Positions 35,663-43,927 of a stretch of DNA of 64,000 nt are shown here, one piece after another. The notes below the pieces were generated by a model. It made no database searches and was not told where the DNA came from. It saw only the letters and a list, made by a program, of their open reading frames with translations. Source of the stretch: an uncultured Verrucomicrobiota bacterium (GTDB lineage Bacteria > Verrucomicrobiota > Verrucomicrobiia > Verrucomicrobiales > Verrucomicrobiaceae); NCBI GenBank assembly GCA_903838675.1, contig CAILZI010000126.1:62001-126000 (forward strand), read 5' to 3'. The position numbers and the translations under genes were made by a program. Within the stretch, counting starts at the first letter, position 1. Each line of letters opens with the position of its first letter.

Positions 35663-36697
35663 TTACTTGGCCGGAAACGGATTCCGCTCGTCGAAGCCTG
35701 CCTGATGCCAGTAGGGGTAGATCTTTGGTTTTTCGCTGGCGGCATCGAGCTTCGCCACCTGTTCGGTGGTGAGGTTCCAGCCGACGGCACCGAGATTTTG
35801 GCGGAGCTGCTCCTCATTGCGGGCACCGATGATAAGGGTGGAAACGGTGGGGCGCTGGAGAAGCCAGTTCAATGCGACCTGTGGCACGGATTTGCCGGTT
35901 TCTGCAGCCACTTCATCCAGTGCATCGACGACTTTGTAGAGATACTCATCTTCCACCTGCGGGCCCATGGAAGAGCTGAGCTTGTGGTTGAGGCGGCTCG
36001 TTTCAGGGCGTGGCTGATTGCGGCGGAGCTTGCCGGTGAGGCGGCCCCAGCCGAGGGGACTCCAGACGACTGCGCCGACTTTTTGATCCACGCCGAGGGG
36101 CATGAGCTCCCACTCGTATTCGCGGCCAACGAGCGAGTAGTAGGTCTGATTGGCGACATATTTGGTGAGGCCAAACTTGTCGGCATGGGCCAGTGATTTC
36201 ATGAGGTGCCAGCCGGAGAAATTGGATACGCCGATGTAGCGGATTTTCCCTGCACGCACGAGATCGTCCAAGGTGCCGACGACTTCTTCCACGGGGGTCA
36301 TGGCATCGAAGCCGTGAAGCTGGTAGAGGTCAATGTAGTCGGTACCGAGGCGCTTGAGGCTGTTTTCAACGGAGCGGATGAGGTGCCAACGGGAGGAGCC
36401 GACGTTGTTGGGACCATCGCCCATGCGAAAGGTGCCCTTGGTGGAGATGAGCACCTGATCGCGACGTCCTTTGATGGCCTGGCCGAGGATCTCCTCAGCG
36501 AGACCGTTTGAGTAGATGTCCGCCGAATCAAACATGTTCAGCCCGTTTTCGAGGCAGATGTCGATGAGGCGTGAGGCTTCGGCGACATCGGACGCGCCCC
36601 ACTCTTTGAAGAACTCTGTGCCTCCGCCAAAGGTGCCGGTGCCGAGAGTGAGTGCGGGAACTTTGAAGCCGGAGCCGCCGAGTTGTCTGTATTCCAT
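35663..36697 (-). CDS. Aldo/keto reductase
   Basis: 344 aa. Typical (alpha/beta)8 aldo-keto reductase: catalytic Asp and Tyr in MFDSADIYSNGLAEEILG, Lys in VLISTKGTFRMG, His in LYQLHGFDAMTP. The NADPH-binding end reads TLIIGARNEEQLRQNLGAVG. It reduces aldehydes or ketones. It is on the same strand and directly downstream (30 bases) of the luciferase-like and Old Yellow Enzyme genes, so the three probably form one redox unit. Confidence 0.92.
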   Translation of the reverse strand: MEYRQLGGSGFKVPALTLGTGTFGGGTEFFKEWGASDVAEASRLIDICLENGLNMFDSADIYSNGLAEEILGQAIKGRRDQVLISTKGTFRMGDGPNNVGSSRWHLIRSVENSLKRLGTDYIDLYQLHGFDAMTPVEEVVGTLDDLVRAGKIRYIGVSNFSGWHLMKSLAHADKFGLTKYVANQTYYSLVGREYEWELMPLGVDQKVGAVVWSPLGWGRLTGKLRRNQPRPETSRLNHKLSSSMGPQVEDEYLYKVVDALDEVAAETGKSVPQVALNWLLQRPTVSTLIIGARNEEQLRQNLGAVGWNLTTEQVAKLDAASEKPKIYPYWHQAGFDERNPFPAK

Positions 36698-36727
36698 AGG
36701 AGGGGTGGGTTGAGTGGGTGAGTGTAG

Positions 36728-37747
36728 TTACGAACGAGTGAACTGCAGTTTTTTAAAAACATCCGCAGCGATTTTAAATGAGTGCAGCCGCGCCTGCTGA
36801 CTGTGGATGTGGGCGGTGGCGATGATTTCATCTGCGCCGGTGTCATTGAGGAGGACTTCAATCTGCTGGCGGAAGGCGTCCGGACCGCCGACGGCGGAGC
36901 AGCGTGTCATGCGGGACACCTGCGTTGCCTCCACCGGATTCCAAAGAGCGTCGATGTCATTGACCGGGGGCTGCAACTGCGTGGGCCTGCCGCGAATGAG
37001 ATTCAGAAAGACCTGCTGCAGCGAGGTGAAGAGCCGTTTGGCTGCGGCATCCGTGTCAGCGGCAATGACGTTCACACCGATCATCACGTGCGGTTTGTCC
37101 AGAGTTGCAGATGGCTGGAACTGGCTGCGATAAATATCCAGCGCCTGATGCAGCAGCTCGGGTGCGAAGTGGGAGGCAAAAGCAAATGGCAGGCCCATCT
37201 CAGCCGCGAGGGTGGCGCTGAAGGTGCTGCTGCCAAGAAGGTAAAGCGGCACATGGAGCCCCTGGCCCGGCACGGCAAACACGCGCTGCCCGGGCAAGGG
37301 AGCACCGAGGAAGCCCTGCAACTCACGCACATCAGCTGGAAAGGTGTCTCCGCTGCTGCCGAGACCGCGGCGCAGGGCGCGAGCGGTGAGTTGATCTCCG
37401 CCGGGAGCGCGACCCAGGCCGAGATCTATGCGGCCGGGGTAGAGCGACTCCAAAGTGCCAAACTGCTCTGCGATGACGAGCGGTGCATGATTGGGCAGCA
37501 TGATGCCACCGGAACCCACACGAATGATTGAAGTGCCACCGGCGATGTGGCCAATGACCACCGAAGTGGCCGCGCTGGCCACACCGGGAATGTTGTGATG
37601 CTCGGCCACCCAGTAACGATGGTAGCCCCACTTTTCCGCGTGCTGCGCCAGATTCAGCGAGTGTCGGAAGGACTGCGCGGCAGTCTCACCCTGCAAAATC
37701 GGGCATAAATCCAGAACGGAGTAGAGGAGGCCTGGGTGCGTTTTCAT
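36728..37747 (-). CDS. Luciferase-like flavin monooxygenase (MsnO8-type)
   Basis: 339 aa. LLM-class motifs: [60 protein letters not shown] and [15 protein letters not shown]. These bind reduced FMN (or F420 in other branches). Its ATG overlaps the stop of the Old Yellow Enzyme gene by four bases, so translation is coupled. It may oxidise the same compounds the neighbouring reductases handle (inference). Confidence 0.9.
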   Translation of the reverse strand: MKTHPGLLYSVLDLCPILQGETAAQSFRHSLNLAQHAEKWGYHRYWVAEHHNIPGVASAATSVVIGHIAGGTSIIRVGSGGIMLPNHAPLVIAEQFGTLESLYPGRIDLGLGRAPGGDQLTARALRRGLGSSGDTFPADVRELQGFLGAPLPGQRVFAVPGQGLHVPLYLLGSSTFSATLAAEMGLPFAFASHFAPELLHQALDIYRSQFQPSATLDKPHVMIGVNVIAADTDAAAKRLFTSLQQVFLNLIRGRPTQLQPPVNDIDALWNPVEATQVSRMTRCSAVGGPDAFRQQIEVLLNDTGADEIIATAHIHSQQARLHSFKIAADVFKKLQFTRS

Positions 37748-38793
37748 AACGCAAGGTAATCGGTGTAGCCCCTGGCTCCGTCTGCATAGAAAGTGGAGGT
37801 ATCAGGCGGGTTCAGCGCAGCATTTTGAGCCAGGCGCTTCGGCAGATCAGGATTTGCCAGGAAGGGGACGCCAAAAGCCACGGCATCGGCATCACCAGCG
37901 GAAAGAATCGCGTTGCCTGACTCCAGGGTGAATTTTTCATTAGCGACATAAACGCCGCCAAAGGCTTTTTTCAGCGCAGGGCCGATGCTGCTGGGTGCCT
38001 GGTGTTCGCGAGCGCAGATGAAGGCGAGTTTGCGGAGACCAAGCTCACGCGCGACGTAGCTGAAGGTCTCCAGCGGATTGGCATCGCCCATGTCATGTGC
38101 ATCACCACGCGGAGCGAGGTGCATGCCCACGCGATCGGCACCCCAGACGGAGATCACGGCATCTGTGACCTCCAGCATCAGGCGGGCGCGGTTTTCCAAG
38201 GAGCCACCGTAGGCGTCGGTGCGATGATTGGTCTTGGTCTGGAGGAACTGGTCCAGCAAGTAGCCGTTGGCACCGTGGATTTCCACGCCATCGAAGCCAG
38301 CGAGCTTCGCATTTTCAGCGCCTTTGCGAAAGGCTTCGATCACATCGGGGATTTCGGACAAGTCCAAGGCGCGTGGCGTCACGAAGGGTTTTTCTGGTCG
38401 CACGATGCTCACATGACCCGCTGCGGCGATGGCGCTAGGGGCTACTGGCAGCGCGCCATTCAGAAACATCGGATCCGAAATGCGGCCCACATGCCAGAGC
38501 TGAAGAAAGATGCGACCACCGGCCTCATGCACGGCCTTGGTGACAAGTTTCCAACCGGTCACCTGCTCATCCGACCAGATGCCGGGGGTGTTGGCATAAC
38601 CGACGCCCATAGGGGTGACAGAGGTGGCCTCCGTGAGAATGAGCCCGGCGCTGGACCGCTGACGATAGTACTCGGCCATGAGGGCGTTTGGCACACGCTG
38701 GTGCCCTGCGCGGGCACGGGTGAGCGGAGCTAGGAAAATGCGATTGGGCAGGTGCAGGGAGCCGAGCTGGAGGGGATCGAAGAGAGTAGACAT
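37744..38793 (-). CDS. nemA: Alkene reductase, Old Yellow Enzyme family
   Basis: 349 aa. FMN barrel with the OYE signature: [33 protein letters not shown], the substrate-binding His/Asn pair in [35 protein letters not shown] and a C-terminal FMN phosphate site [18 protein letters not shown]. It reduces electron-poor C=C bonds (enones, N-ethylmaleimide, nitro-compounds) with NADPH. It is the first gene after a perfect inverted repeat facing the ArsR-type gene and is probably repressed by that protein. Confidence 0.93.
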   Translation of the reverse strand: MSTLFDPLQLGSLHLPNRIFLAPLTRARAGHQRVPNALMAEYYRQRSSAGLILTEATSVTPMGVGYANTPGIWSDEQVTGWKLVTKAVHEAGGRIFLQLWHVGRISDPMFLNGALPVAPSAIAAAGHVSIVRPEKPFVTPRALDLSEIPDVIEAFRKGAENAKLAGFDGVEIHGANGYLLDQFLQTKTNHRTDAYGGSLENRARLMLEVTDAVISVWGADRVGMHLAPRGDAHDMGDANPLETFSYVARELGLRKLAFICAREHQAPSSIGPALKKAFGGVYVANEKFTLESGNAILSAGDADAVAFGVPFLANPDLPKRLAQNAALNPPDTSTFYADGARGYTDYLAL

Positions 38794-38803
38794 GATCAGA
38801 TAG

Positions 38804-38834
38804 TTCTATTGTTCACAATTACCGAACAATAGAA
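38804..38834. promoter_or_regulatory. Palindromic operator between the OYE and ArsR-type genes
   Basis: A perfect 11-bp inverted repeat, TTCTATTGTTC (38804-38814) and GAACAATAGAA (38824-38834), with a 9-base spacer. It starts 10 bases before the ATG of the Old Yellow Enzyme gene and lies within the divergent promoter region. It is the obvious binding site for the dimeric ArsR-type repressor. Confidence 0.8.
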
Positions 38835-38923
38835 TGATTGAACTGCAAGTGAAATTAATGTAGCATCCGTACATCAGACCTCTCCACCATCCTTCAGCCG
38901 AAAGTTTCACAGTCGCGGGCATC

Positions 38924-39205
38924 ATGCATGCCCTGTCAGATCCGGTGCGTCTCAGCATTGTGGCCGAACTGCGCAAGGCCGAGGAAGGGCTGAACTGCGT
39001 AGAGACGACCAGCCGCCTGAAGTGCACCATGCCGAAGTCTACCTGCTCCCAGCACTACCGCATCCTGCGCGAGTCAGGCATCATCCAAAGCGAGCGCCGT
39101 GGTGTGGAGCTGACGAGCAAGGTACGGCGCAAGGAGCTGGACAGCCGCTTTCCCGGCCTGCTGGATGCCATTCTGAAAGCATGGCGGCGTGAGCATGAAG
39201 CATGA
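38924..39205 (+). CDS. ArsR-family winged-helix regulator
   Basis: 93 aa from the ATG at 38924. The ArsR helix-turn-helix is complete (HALSDPVRLSIVAEL; TCSQHYRILRESGIIQSERR). The in-frame sequence upstream of this ATG also looks like the family N-terminus (RPLHHPSAESFTVAGIMHAL), running back to an ATC codon at 38873 with a stop at 38861 and no ATG, GTG or TTG between. Either translation starts at 38924 or at an unusual codon near 38873. It should repress the divergent OYE operon and its own gene. It lacks the metal-binding cysteine set of true arsenic sensors. Confidence 0.85.
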   Translation: MHALSDPVRLSIVAELRKAEEGLNCVETTSRLKCTMPKSTCSQHYRILRESGIIQSERRGVELTSKVRRKELDSRFPGLLDAILKAWRREHEA

Positions 39206-39268
39206 GATCAACCTCACTTTCGTCGAAACGCCGCCATTTTTCCGCACCTCTCAACAGCCCGCATCAAC

Positions 39269-40498
39269 TCATGGCGCAGAGACTTCCTTGCCATTTGTCA
39301 GCCATTCCAGATTGAAACGGGCCAGCGTCAGGCGACCACCGGCAAAGTAGGCCAGGGCAGAACCGTCGCCGCTGCGTCCGTAGAAGCAGAGGATGGTGCC
39401 GCTCTTTGTCACGGCGATGTCGGAGTACATGCTGGGACCGGGCTCGATGGATTTGTTCACGGGCCAGGTTTTGCCTTCGTCGCGGCTGATCTTCACGCTG
39501 ACGTTTTTACGATCACGATTTTTACCGGGCTCAGCATTTCCTTTCGCTTTCTCCAGATTGTGAGGGTTCGAGAAGAGGATGAGGCTTTGACCGTTGTGAT
39601 CATAGTGCACAATGCCGCCCATGCAGATGGGTTCGAGCAGGGCGTCGTCGAATTTCGGCGTGCTCCAATTTGCAGCACCGTCTTTGCTAACGGTGATGAG
39701 ACGGCGATGGGCCTTTGATTCGCTGCGCACATTGAGCATGACGCTGCCATCGTTGAGTTCGATGGCGACGGTTTCGTTGGGGTTGATCCATTCTTCTGTG
39801 CATGGCACGGCGATGTCGCCAGCCTTCCATGATTTGCCCTGATCATCGCTGAAGATGGTGGCGGTGACACTGGGACGATGGGCATTGCCACCTGTACCGG
39901 TGGAGAGCCAGATGGGGACGACGAGACGACCGGTCTTGAGCTGAATGCTGTGATCGGGGCCAGTGGCAAGGACCTTCCAGTCGTAGTCTTTCTTGAAGGC
40001 ATCAAAAGTGGAGGTGATCTCGGCGGGCTTGCTCCAGGTGAGGCCATCGTCTTCACTGCGCTGATAGAAGCAACGCTCGTATTCCAGGCAGAAGAGCATG
40101 TGCACTGTGCCGTCCTTGCCGGCGATGAGCACGGGGTTGTTGTAGGTCACGTCGTTGGGATCGACGTTCTTCATTTTGAGCGCGAAGGGGTTCTTCGCTT
40201 TTGGGCCCTCAACGTTGGCGATGCTTTGCGGTGTGCTCCAAGTTTTGCCCTCATCGGTGCTGCGACGGAGCAGAATGCGGATGTCGTCCCAGTCACTGAC
40301 ACCGGCGGCACGTTTGCGTGCCTCACACCAGGCCAGCACGGTGCCCTTGGCGGTCACCACGATGCCGGGGATGTGATAGATCTGGTAGGCGGGATTATCA
40401 CCGACGATGAACAGATCTTGTTTTTCGATGAAGGGTTCAGCGGCTGCAAGAGAGCCGCAGAGTGTGGCGAGGAATACAGAGAGGAGGATGAATTTCAT
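39269..40498 (-). CDS. Secreted BNR-repeat sialidase-like protein (copy 1)
   Basis: 409 aa, signal peptide MKFILLSVFLATLCGSLAAA. GH33-like six-bladed propeller with Asp boxes STDEGKTW, SEDDGLTW, SDDQGKSW and SRDEGKTW. The place of the conserved RIP motif, whose Arg belongs to the sialate-binding triad, reads YHIPGIVVTAKGTVLAWCEAR, with His for Arg. A later triad-type Arg is seen in MLNVRSESKAHRR. It is closely similar along its length to the next upstream gene, so the pair arose by tandem duplication. It may cleave sialic acid or a related acid sugar; the His substitution makes strict sialidase activity uncertain. Confidence 0.85.
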   Translation of the reverse strand: MKFILLSVFLATLCGSLAAAEPFIEKQDLFIVGDNPAYQIYHIPGIVVTAKGTVLAWCEARKRAAGVSDWDDIRILLRRSTDEGKTWSTPQSIANVEGPKAKNPFALKMKNVDPNDVTYNNPVLIAGKDGTVHMLFCLEYERCFYQRSEDDGLTWSKPAEITSTFDAFKKDYDWKVLATGPDHSIQLKTGRLVVPIWLSTGTGGNAHRPSVTATIFSDDQGKSWKAGDIAVPCTEEWINPNETVAIELNDGSVMLNVRSESKAHRRLITVSKDGAANWSTPKFDDALLEPICMGGIVHYDHNGQSLILFSNPHNLEKAKGNAEPGKNRDRKNVSVKISRDEGKTWPVNKSIEPGPSMYSDIAVTKSGTILCFYGRSGDGSALAYFAGGRLTLARFNLEWLTNGKEVSAP

Positions 40499-40549
40499 GG
40501 TTGGTTCAGATCAAGACTGGTGGTGTTGGAAGGAAAATCGCGAGGTCTC

Positions 40550-41782
40550 TTATGGCGCGGAAGAAAATGAATCACGGCCATCAGTGAGCCATTCGAGATT
40601 GAAGCGCGCGAGCGTGAGGGCCTTGAAGGTGTAACCGCCGAAATCGGTGCCGTTCTGACCGCGACTGTATAAACAGAGGATCTTCCCGCTCTTCGTCACT
40701 GCGAGATCGCTATAACTGCTGTAGCCGGAATCAAGGGGCTTGCTGATGGGCCAGGTGTGCGCCTCATCATAGCTGAGCTTCAGCGTGAGATTTTTGCGGT
40801 CACGCACCTTGCCTGCTTCTTCTTTGCCATCAGCACGGGCGAGATTGTCGGGATTGGAAAAGAGGATGCGGTTCTTGCCACCCTGGCTGGCGAGCGAACA
40901 ACGGACAATGCTGCCCATGCAAATGGGTTCCCGCAGCGCGTCGTCAAACTTGGGGGTGCTCCACCCGGTGGCACCGTCTTTGCTGACGGTGACAATGCGG
41001 CGGTGCGCCTTCGATTCACTGCGCACATTGAGCATCACGCTACCGTCGGCCAGTTCGATGGCGATGGTCTCGTTAGGATTGATCCACTCTTCCGTGCAGG
41101 GCACTGCGATGTCACCTGCGTGCCAGGTTTTGCCCTGATCATCGCTGTAGATCGTCGTAGTGACGCTGGGACGATGAGCATTGCCGCCGGTTCCCGTGGA
41201 AAGCCATACGGGCACTATGAGACGGCCATTCTTGAGTTGAATGCCATGATTCGGACCTGTGGCCAGAACCTTCCAGTCGTATGCGGAGCGGAACTTATCA
41301 AACGCGCCGGTGATCTCCACCGGAGTGCTCCAACTCGCTCCATCGTCTTTGCTTCGCTGATAGAAGCACCGCATGTATTCGAGGCAGAAAAGCATGTGTA
41401 CGGTGCCGTCACCGTCGGCAATGAGGACGGGATTGTTGTAAGTCACGTCCGAAGGACTGATGCCTTTCACTGCGAGTGAGAAGGGATTTTTCGTCTTTGG
41501 TCCCGGCACATCGGCGATGTTTTGCGGTTCATCCCATGTTTTGCCTTCATCGGTCGAGCGTCGCAGGAGAATGCCGATCTGTCCCCAATCAGCGCTATTG
41601 AAGCGAGCCTCGCACCATGCAAGCACGGTGCCTTTGGCAGTCACTATGATGCCGGGAATGTGATAGAGCTTATAACCGCCTGTATCGGCCATGAACAGAT
41701 CCTGCTTCTCGATGAATGGCTCAGCAGCGGAGAGTGAGCCACAGAGCAGCAGGAGGAAGGCGAAATGTTTCAGGGTTGGCAT
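40550..41782 (-). CDS. Secreted BNR-repeat sialidase-like protein (copy 2)
   Basis: 410 aa, signal peptide MPTLKHFAFLLLLCGSLSAA. Same layout as copy 1, with Asp boxes STDEGKTW, SKDDGASW, SDDQGKTW and a degraded SYDEAHTW. It shares long identical stretches with copy 1, for example VPCTEEWINPNET, MLNVRSESKAHRR and LTLARFNLEWLT. The RIP position is again HIP (KLYHIPGIIVTAKG), so the change predates the duplication. It lies 51 bases upstream of copy 1 on the same strand; cotranscription is likely. Confidence 0.85.
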   Translation of the reverse strand: MPTLKHFAFLLLLCGSLSAAEPFIEKQDLFMADTGGYKLYHIPGIIVTAKGTVLAWCEARFNSADWGQIGILLRRSTDEGKTWDEPQNIADVPGPKTKNPFSLAVKGISPSDVTYNNPVLIADGDGTVHMLFCLEYMRCFYQRSKDDGASWSTPVEITGAFDKFRSAYDWKVLATGPNHGIQLKNGRLIVPVWLSTGTGGNAHRPSVTTTIYSDDQGKTWHAGDIAVPCTEEWINPNETIAIELADGSVMLNVRSESKAHRRIVTVSKDGATGWSTPKFDDALREPICMGSIVRCSLASQGGKNRILFSNPDNLARADGKEEAGKVRDRKNLTLKLSYDEAHTWPISKPLDSGYSSYSDLAVTKSGKILCLYSRGQNGTDFGGYTFKALTLARFNLEWLTDGRDSFSSAP

Positions 41783-41934
41783 GGGTGCAGAGGTTGGTGA
41801 TAAATTGCAGCGGGTTCAGATCAGCGTGGGAGATGAAGCGGCGGCATCTGGCGCGAAGCGTTGTGACAGTGAAACGATGAGCTTGATGAAGACAGGACGG
41901 TCCTGCCTCAAGGGCTATGCAAGCTCAGCAGCGG

Positions 41935-43071
41935 TCATGGTTTGATTTTGCCGAAGTGGATGTGCGTGCGGGTCTTGTCAGCCGTGCCGCTGTCCCACAC
42001 GGCGCGGAAGTCACCGGGGGCGACCTCGATCAGCGTGGGGTAGGAGTTTTTGATCCCGGCTTCATAGAAGGTTTTTTCTTCGCTCCACTGGCCGCCTGCG
42101 GGCTGCACCTTGTAGCGCAGCGACGAGCGCGCGGCTTTGGCGGGCATGGCTGGACCGTCGTTATAGACATAGAGATGACTGCCATCTGCATTGCGGCTGA
42201 AGAAACCTTTGGAGCGGGAATTCCAGAGATCCGGCTCCTGTTTGGCGGGCGTCCAGGTGGTGCCGCCGTCTTTGCTCACGCTGGAAAATGCACGCGGGGG
42301 ATCAAGCGCTGCTTTTTCCTCCCAGTTGCACGTGCGCATGACGAGCTTGAGTTCATCGGGTGCATCGCCAACGGCAATGCCGCCTTCGTGCAGGAAGACC
42401 TTGCCGGTCTCCGGCTGCGGAATGTAGCCCTCAAACTTCCACTCCAGCAGGCTGGTGCTGCTGAGCATGAATTGATCACGTGAACCGAGGGGATCGTTGC
42501 GCAGGGTGTTGCGATGAGCTGGCAGCAGATAGCGCTTCTGGCCTTTCACTTCGGTTTCCATGATTCCGGCGACGACGATCAGCGGGCCAGTGTAGTGCAT
42601 AGACAGTTCCAGAGGGGTCCATGAACGACCGCCGTCCGCGCTGTACGCTGCGACAAGCTGGGAATCTTCGCTGTGGCGGAAGTTCATGGGGCAGCGCATG
42701 GCGAAGCACCACATGACATCCTGGTTGGAGGGCTTGAAGAGAATGGCATTTGCGTAAGCGAAGTGAATCGAGCCCTGCCAGTGATTGTGATCAAAGACGG
42801 GCACCGGTTCATTCCAGGTGTCGCCGTCATTGGTGGAAACGCTGGCGTAGATGCTGCCCATATCGACCTTCCCGGGAATGCCCACACCGTAGGCCGCCAC
42901 GAGCTGCTTGGGCTTCCACAGGGCAAGGTAGGGCTCCCAGACCAGAGAGGCACCGGGGTGCTGGTCCATGTGGCGGATGATGCGGACGTCTTTGACATCG
43001 CCGCGATAGTCTTCGGCGATGGCAAGGCTGGCCACGCAGATGGTGGCGAGGGTGAGCAGATTCGTTTTCAT
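41935..43071 (-). CDS. Secreted BNR-propeller protein, distinct GH33-like branch
   Basis: 378 aa from the ATG at 43071 (signal peptide MKTNLLTLATICVASLAIAE); the frame is open 35 codons further but that overlaps the upstream gene. Asp boxes: STNDGDTW, SADGGRSW and SKDGGTTW. It has only distant similarity to the two neighbouring sialidase-like proteins. Function as an exo-glycosidase or lectin-like propeller is possible. It sits 19 bases after the stop of the RraA-like gene and is probably cotranscribed with it. Confidence 0.75.
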   Translation of the reverse strand: MKTNLLTLATICVASLAIAEDYRGDVKDVRIIRHMDQHPGASLVWEPYLALWKPKQLVAAYGVGIPGKVDMGSIYASVSTNDGDTWNEPVPVFDHNHWQGSIHFAYANAILFKPSNQDVMWCFAMRCPMNFRHSEDSQLVAAYSADGGRSWTPLELSMHYTGPLIVVAGIMETEVKGQKRYLLPAHRNTLRNDPLGSRDQFMLSSTSLLEWKFEGYIPQPETGKVFLHEGGIAVGDAPDELKLVMRTCNWEEKAALDPPRAFSSVSKDGGTTWTPAKQEPDLWNSRSKGFFSRNADGSHLYVYNDGPAMPAKAARSSLRYKVQPAGGQWSEEKTFYEAGIKNSYPTLIEVAPGDFRAVWDSGTADKTRTHIHFGKIKP

Positions 43072-43090
43072 GGTTGGTTGCAAATGATGG

Positions 43091-43855
43091 CTACCATTCC
43101 CCGTCGCGTTGGAACTTGGCTTTGGCGTTTTTGCCGAACTGAACGCCGGCGGCGGCGAGATTGGCCAGCACTTCATCGCTGCTGAGACCGGCGCTGCTGC
43201 GTGCAGCGGGGATGACCGTCATGCATTCGTTGGAATCCATGAAGCGGGAGGCTTCGAGGATTTGCGGCTGGGCTTCGGGTTCGATAACGAGGAAGCCGTG
43301 CTTGTCGGCGTGTATGAGATCGCCAGGGCTGACATTGCGGCCAAAGACTTCGACTTCGCAATTCCAACGCACGGGATGCACGTGTGCATGGCCGACGCAA
43401 AAACGACGGGCGAGGGCTTTGAAACCGGCGTTGGTCATTTCATCGACATCACGAATCGCGCCATCGACGATGGTGCCCACACAACCGAGAGCGCGGTGCA
43501 TGTTGCTGTTCACCTCGCCCCAGAAGGAGCCGATGGTGCGTGGTTTGTCGAGATCCTGGACGCAGACGATTTTGGGACCTGAGATGCTGGCCACGTAGCG
43601 ACGGTAGTCATTCCATGCGTTCGCATTGGCTTCGCGATGTGCCTTGTTGCTTGGCTCAACCACGACGGTGACGGCGTAGCCAACCATGGGCCCCATCTGC
43701 GGCATGAAGTCGCGGGTTTCTTCAAGGTTGAAGCCATCTGCGGCGGGATCGCGTTTGGTGATTTGTTCCCAGCCATTGTAGATGGTGGGCGTGTTCCAGC
43801 GTTTGAGTTGGAGGAGGTCGGAATGAGGAATCATGGAATGCAAAGGATGGGACAT
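43091..43855 (-). CDS. RraA-like family protein (aldolase/demethylmenaquinone methyltransferase-like)
   Basis: 254 aa from the ATG at 43855; alternatives are 43858 and 43834. The RraA fold is marked by RWNTPTIYNGWEQ near the start, GTIVDGAIRDVDEMTNAGF with the Arg-Asp pair used by 4-hydroxy-4-methyl-2-oxoglutarate aldolases for metal/oxaloacetate binding, and VSPGDLIHADKHGFLVIEPE. Members act as class II pyruvate aldolases or as RNase E regulators. In this place, first in a unit with three BNR proteins, an aldolase role in sugar-acid breakdown is more likely (inference). Confidence 0.8.
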   Translation of the reverse strand: MSHPLHSMIPHSDLLQLKRWNTPTIYNGWEQITKRDPAADGFNLEETRDFMPQMGPMVGYAVTVVVEPSNKAHREANANAWNDYRRYVASISGPKIVCVQDLDKPRTIGSFWGEVNSNMHRALGCVGTIVDGAIRDVDEMTNAGFKALARRFCVGHAHVHPVRWNCEVEVFGRNVSPGDLIHADKHGFLVIEPEAQPQILEASRFMDSNECMTVIPAARSSAGLSSDEVLANLAAAGVQFGKNAKAKFQRDGEW

Positions 43856-43881
43856 CATGAACGACGCGACATTTGAAATCT

Positions 43882-43906
43882 CTGTGGTCATTTCATCTTA
43901 CCACAG
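43882..43906. promoter_or_regulatory. Inverted repeat operator between the RraA-like unit and its regulator
   Basis: CTGTGGT (43882-43888) and ACCACAG (43900-43906) form a perfect 7-bp inverted repeat with an 11-base spacer. It lies in the short divergent gap, 26 bases upstream of the RraA-like ATG at 43855 and 21 bases upstream of the regulator ATG at 43928. A dimeric GntR-type regulator would be the natural ligand. Confidence 0.65.
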
Positions 43907-43927
43907 CAAGGTGCGCCTCATCCGCCT

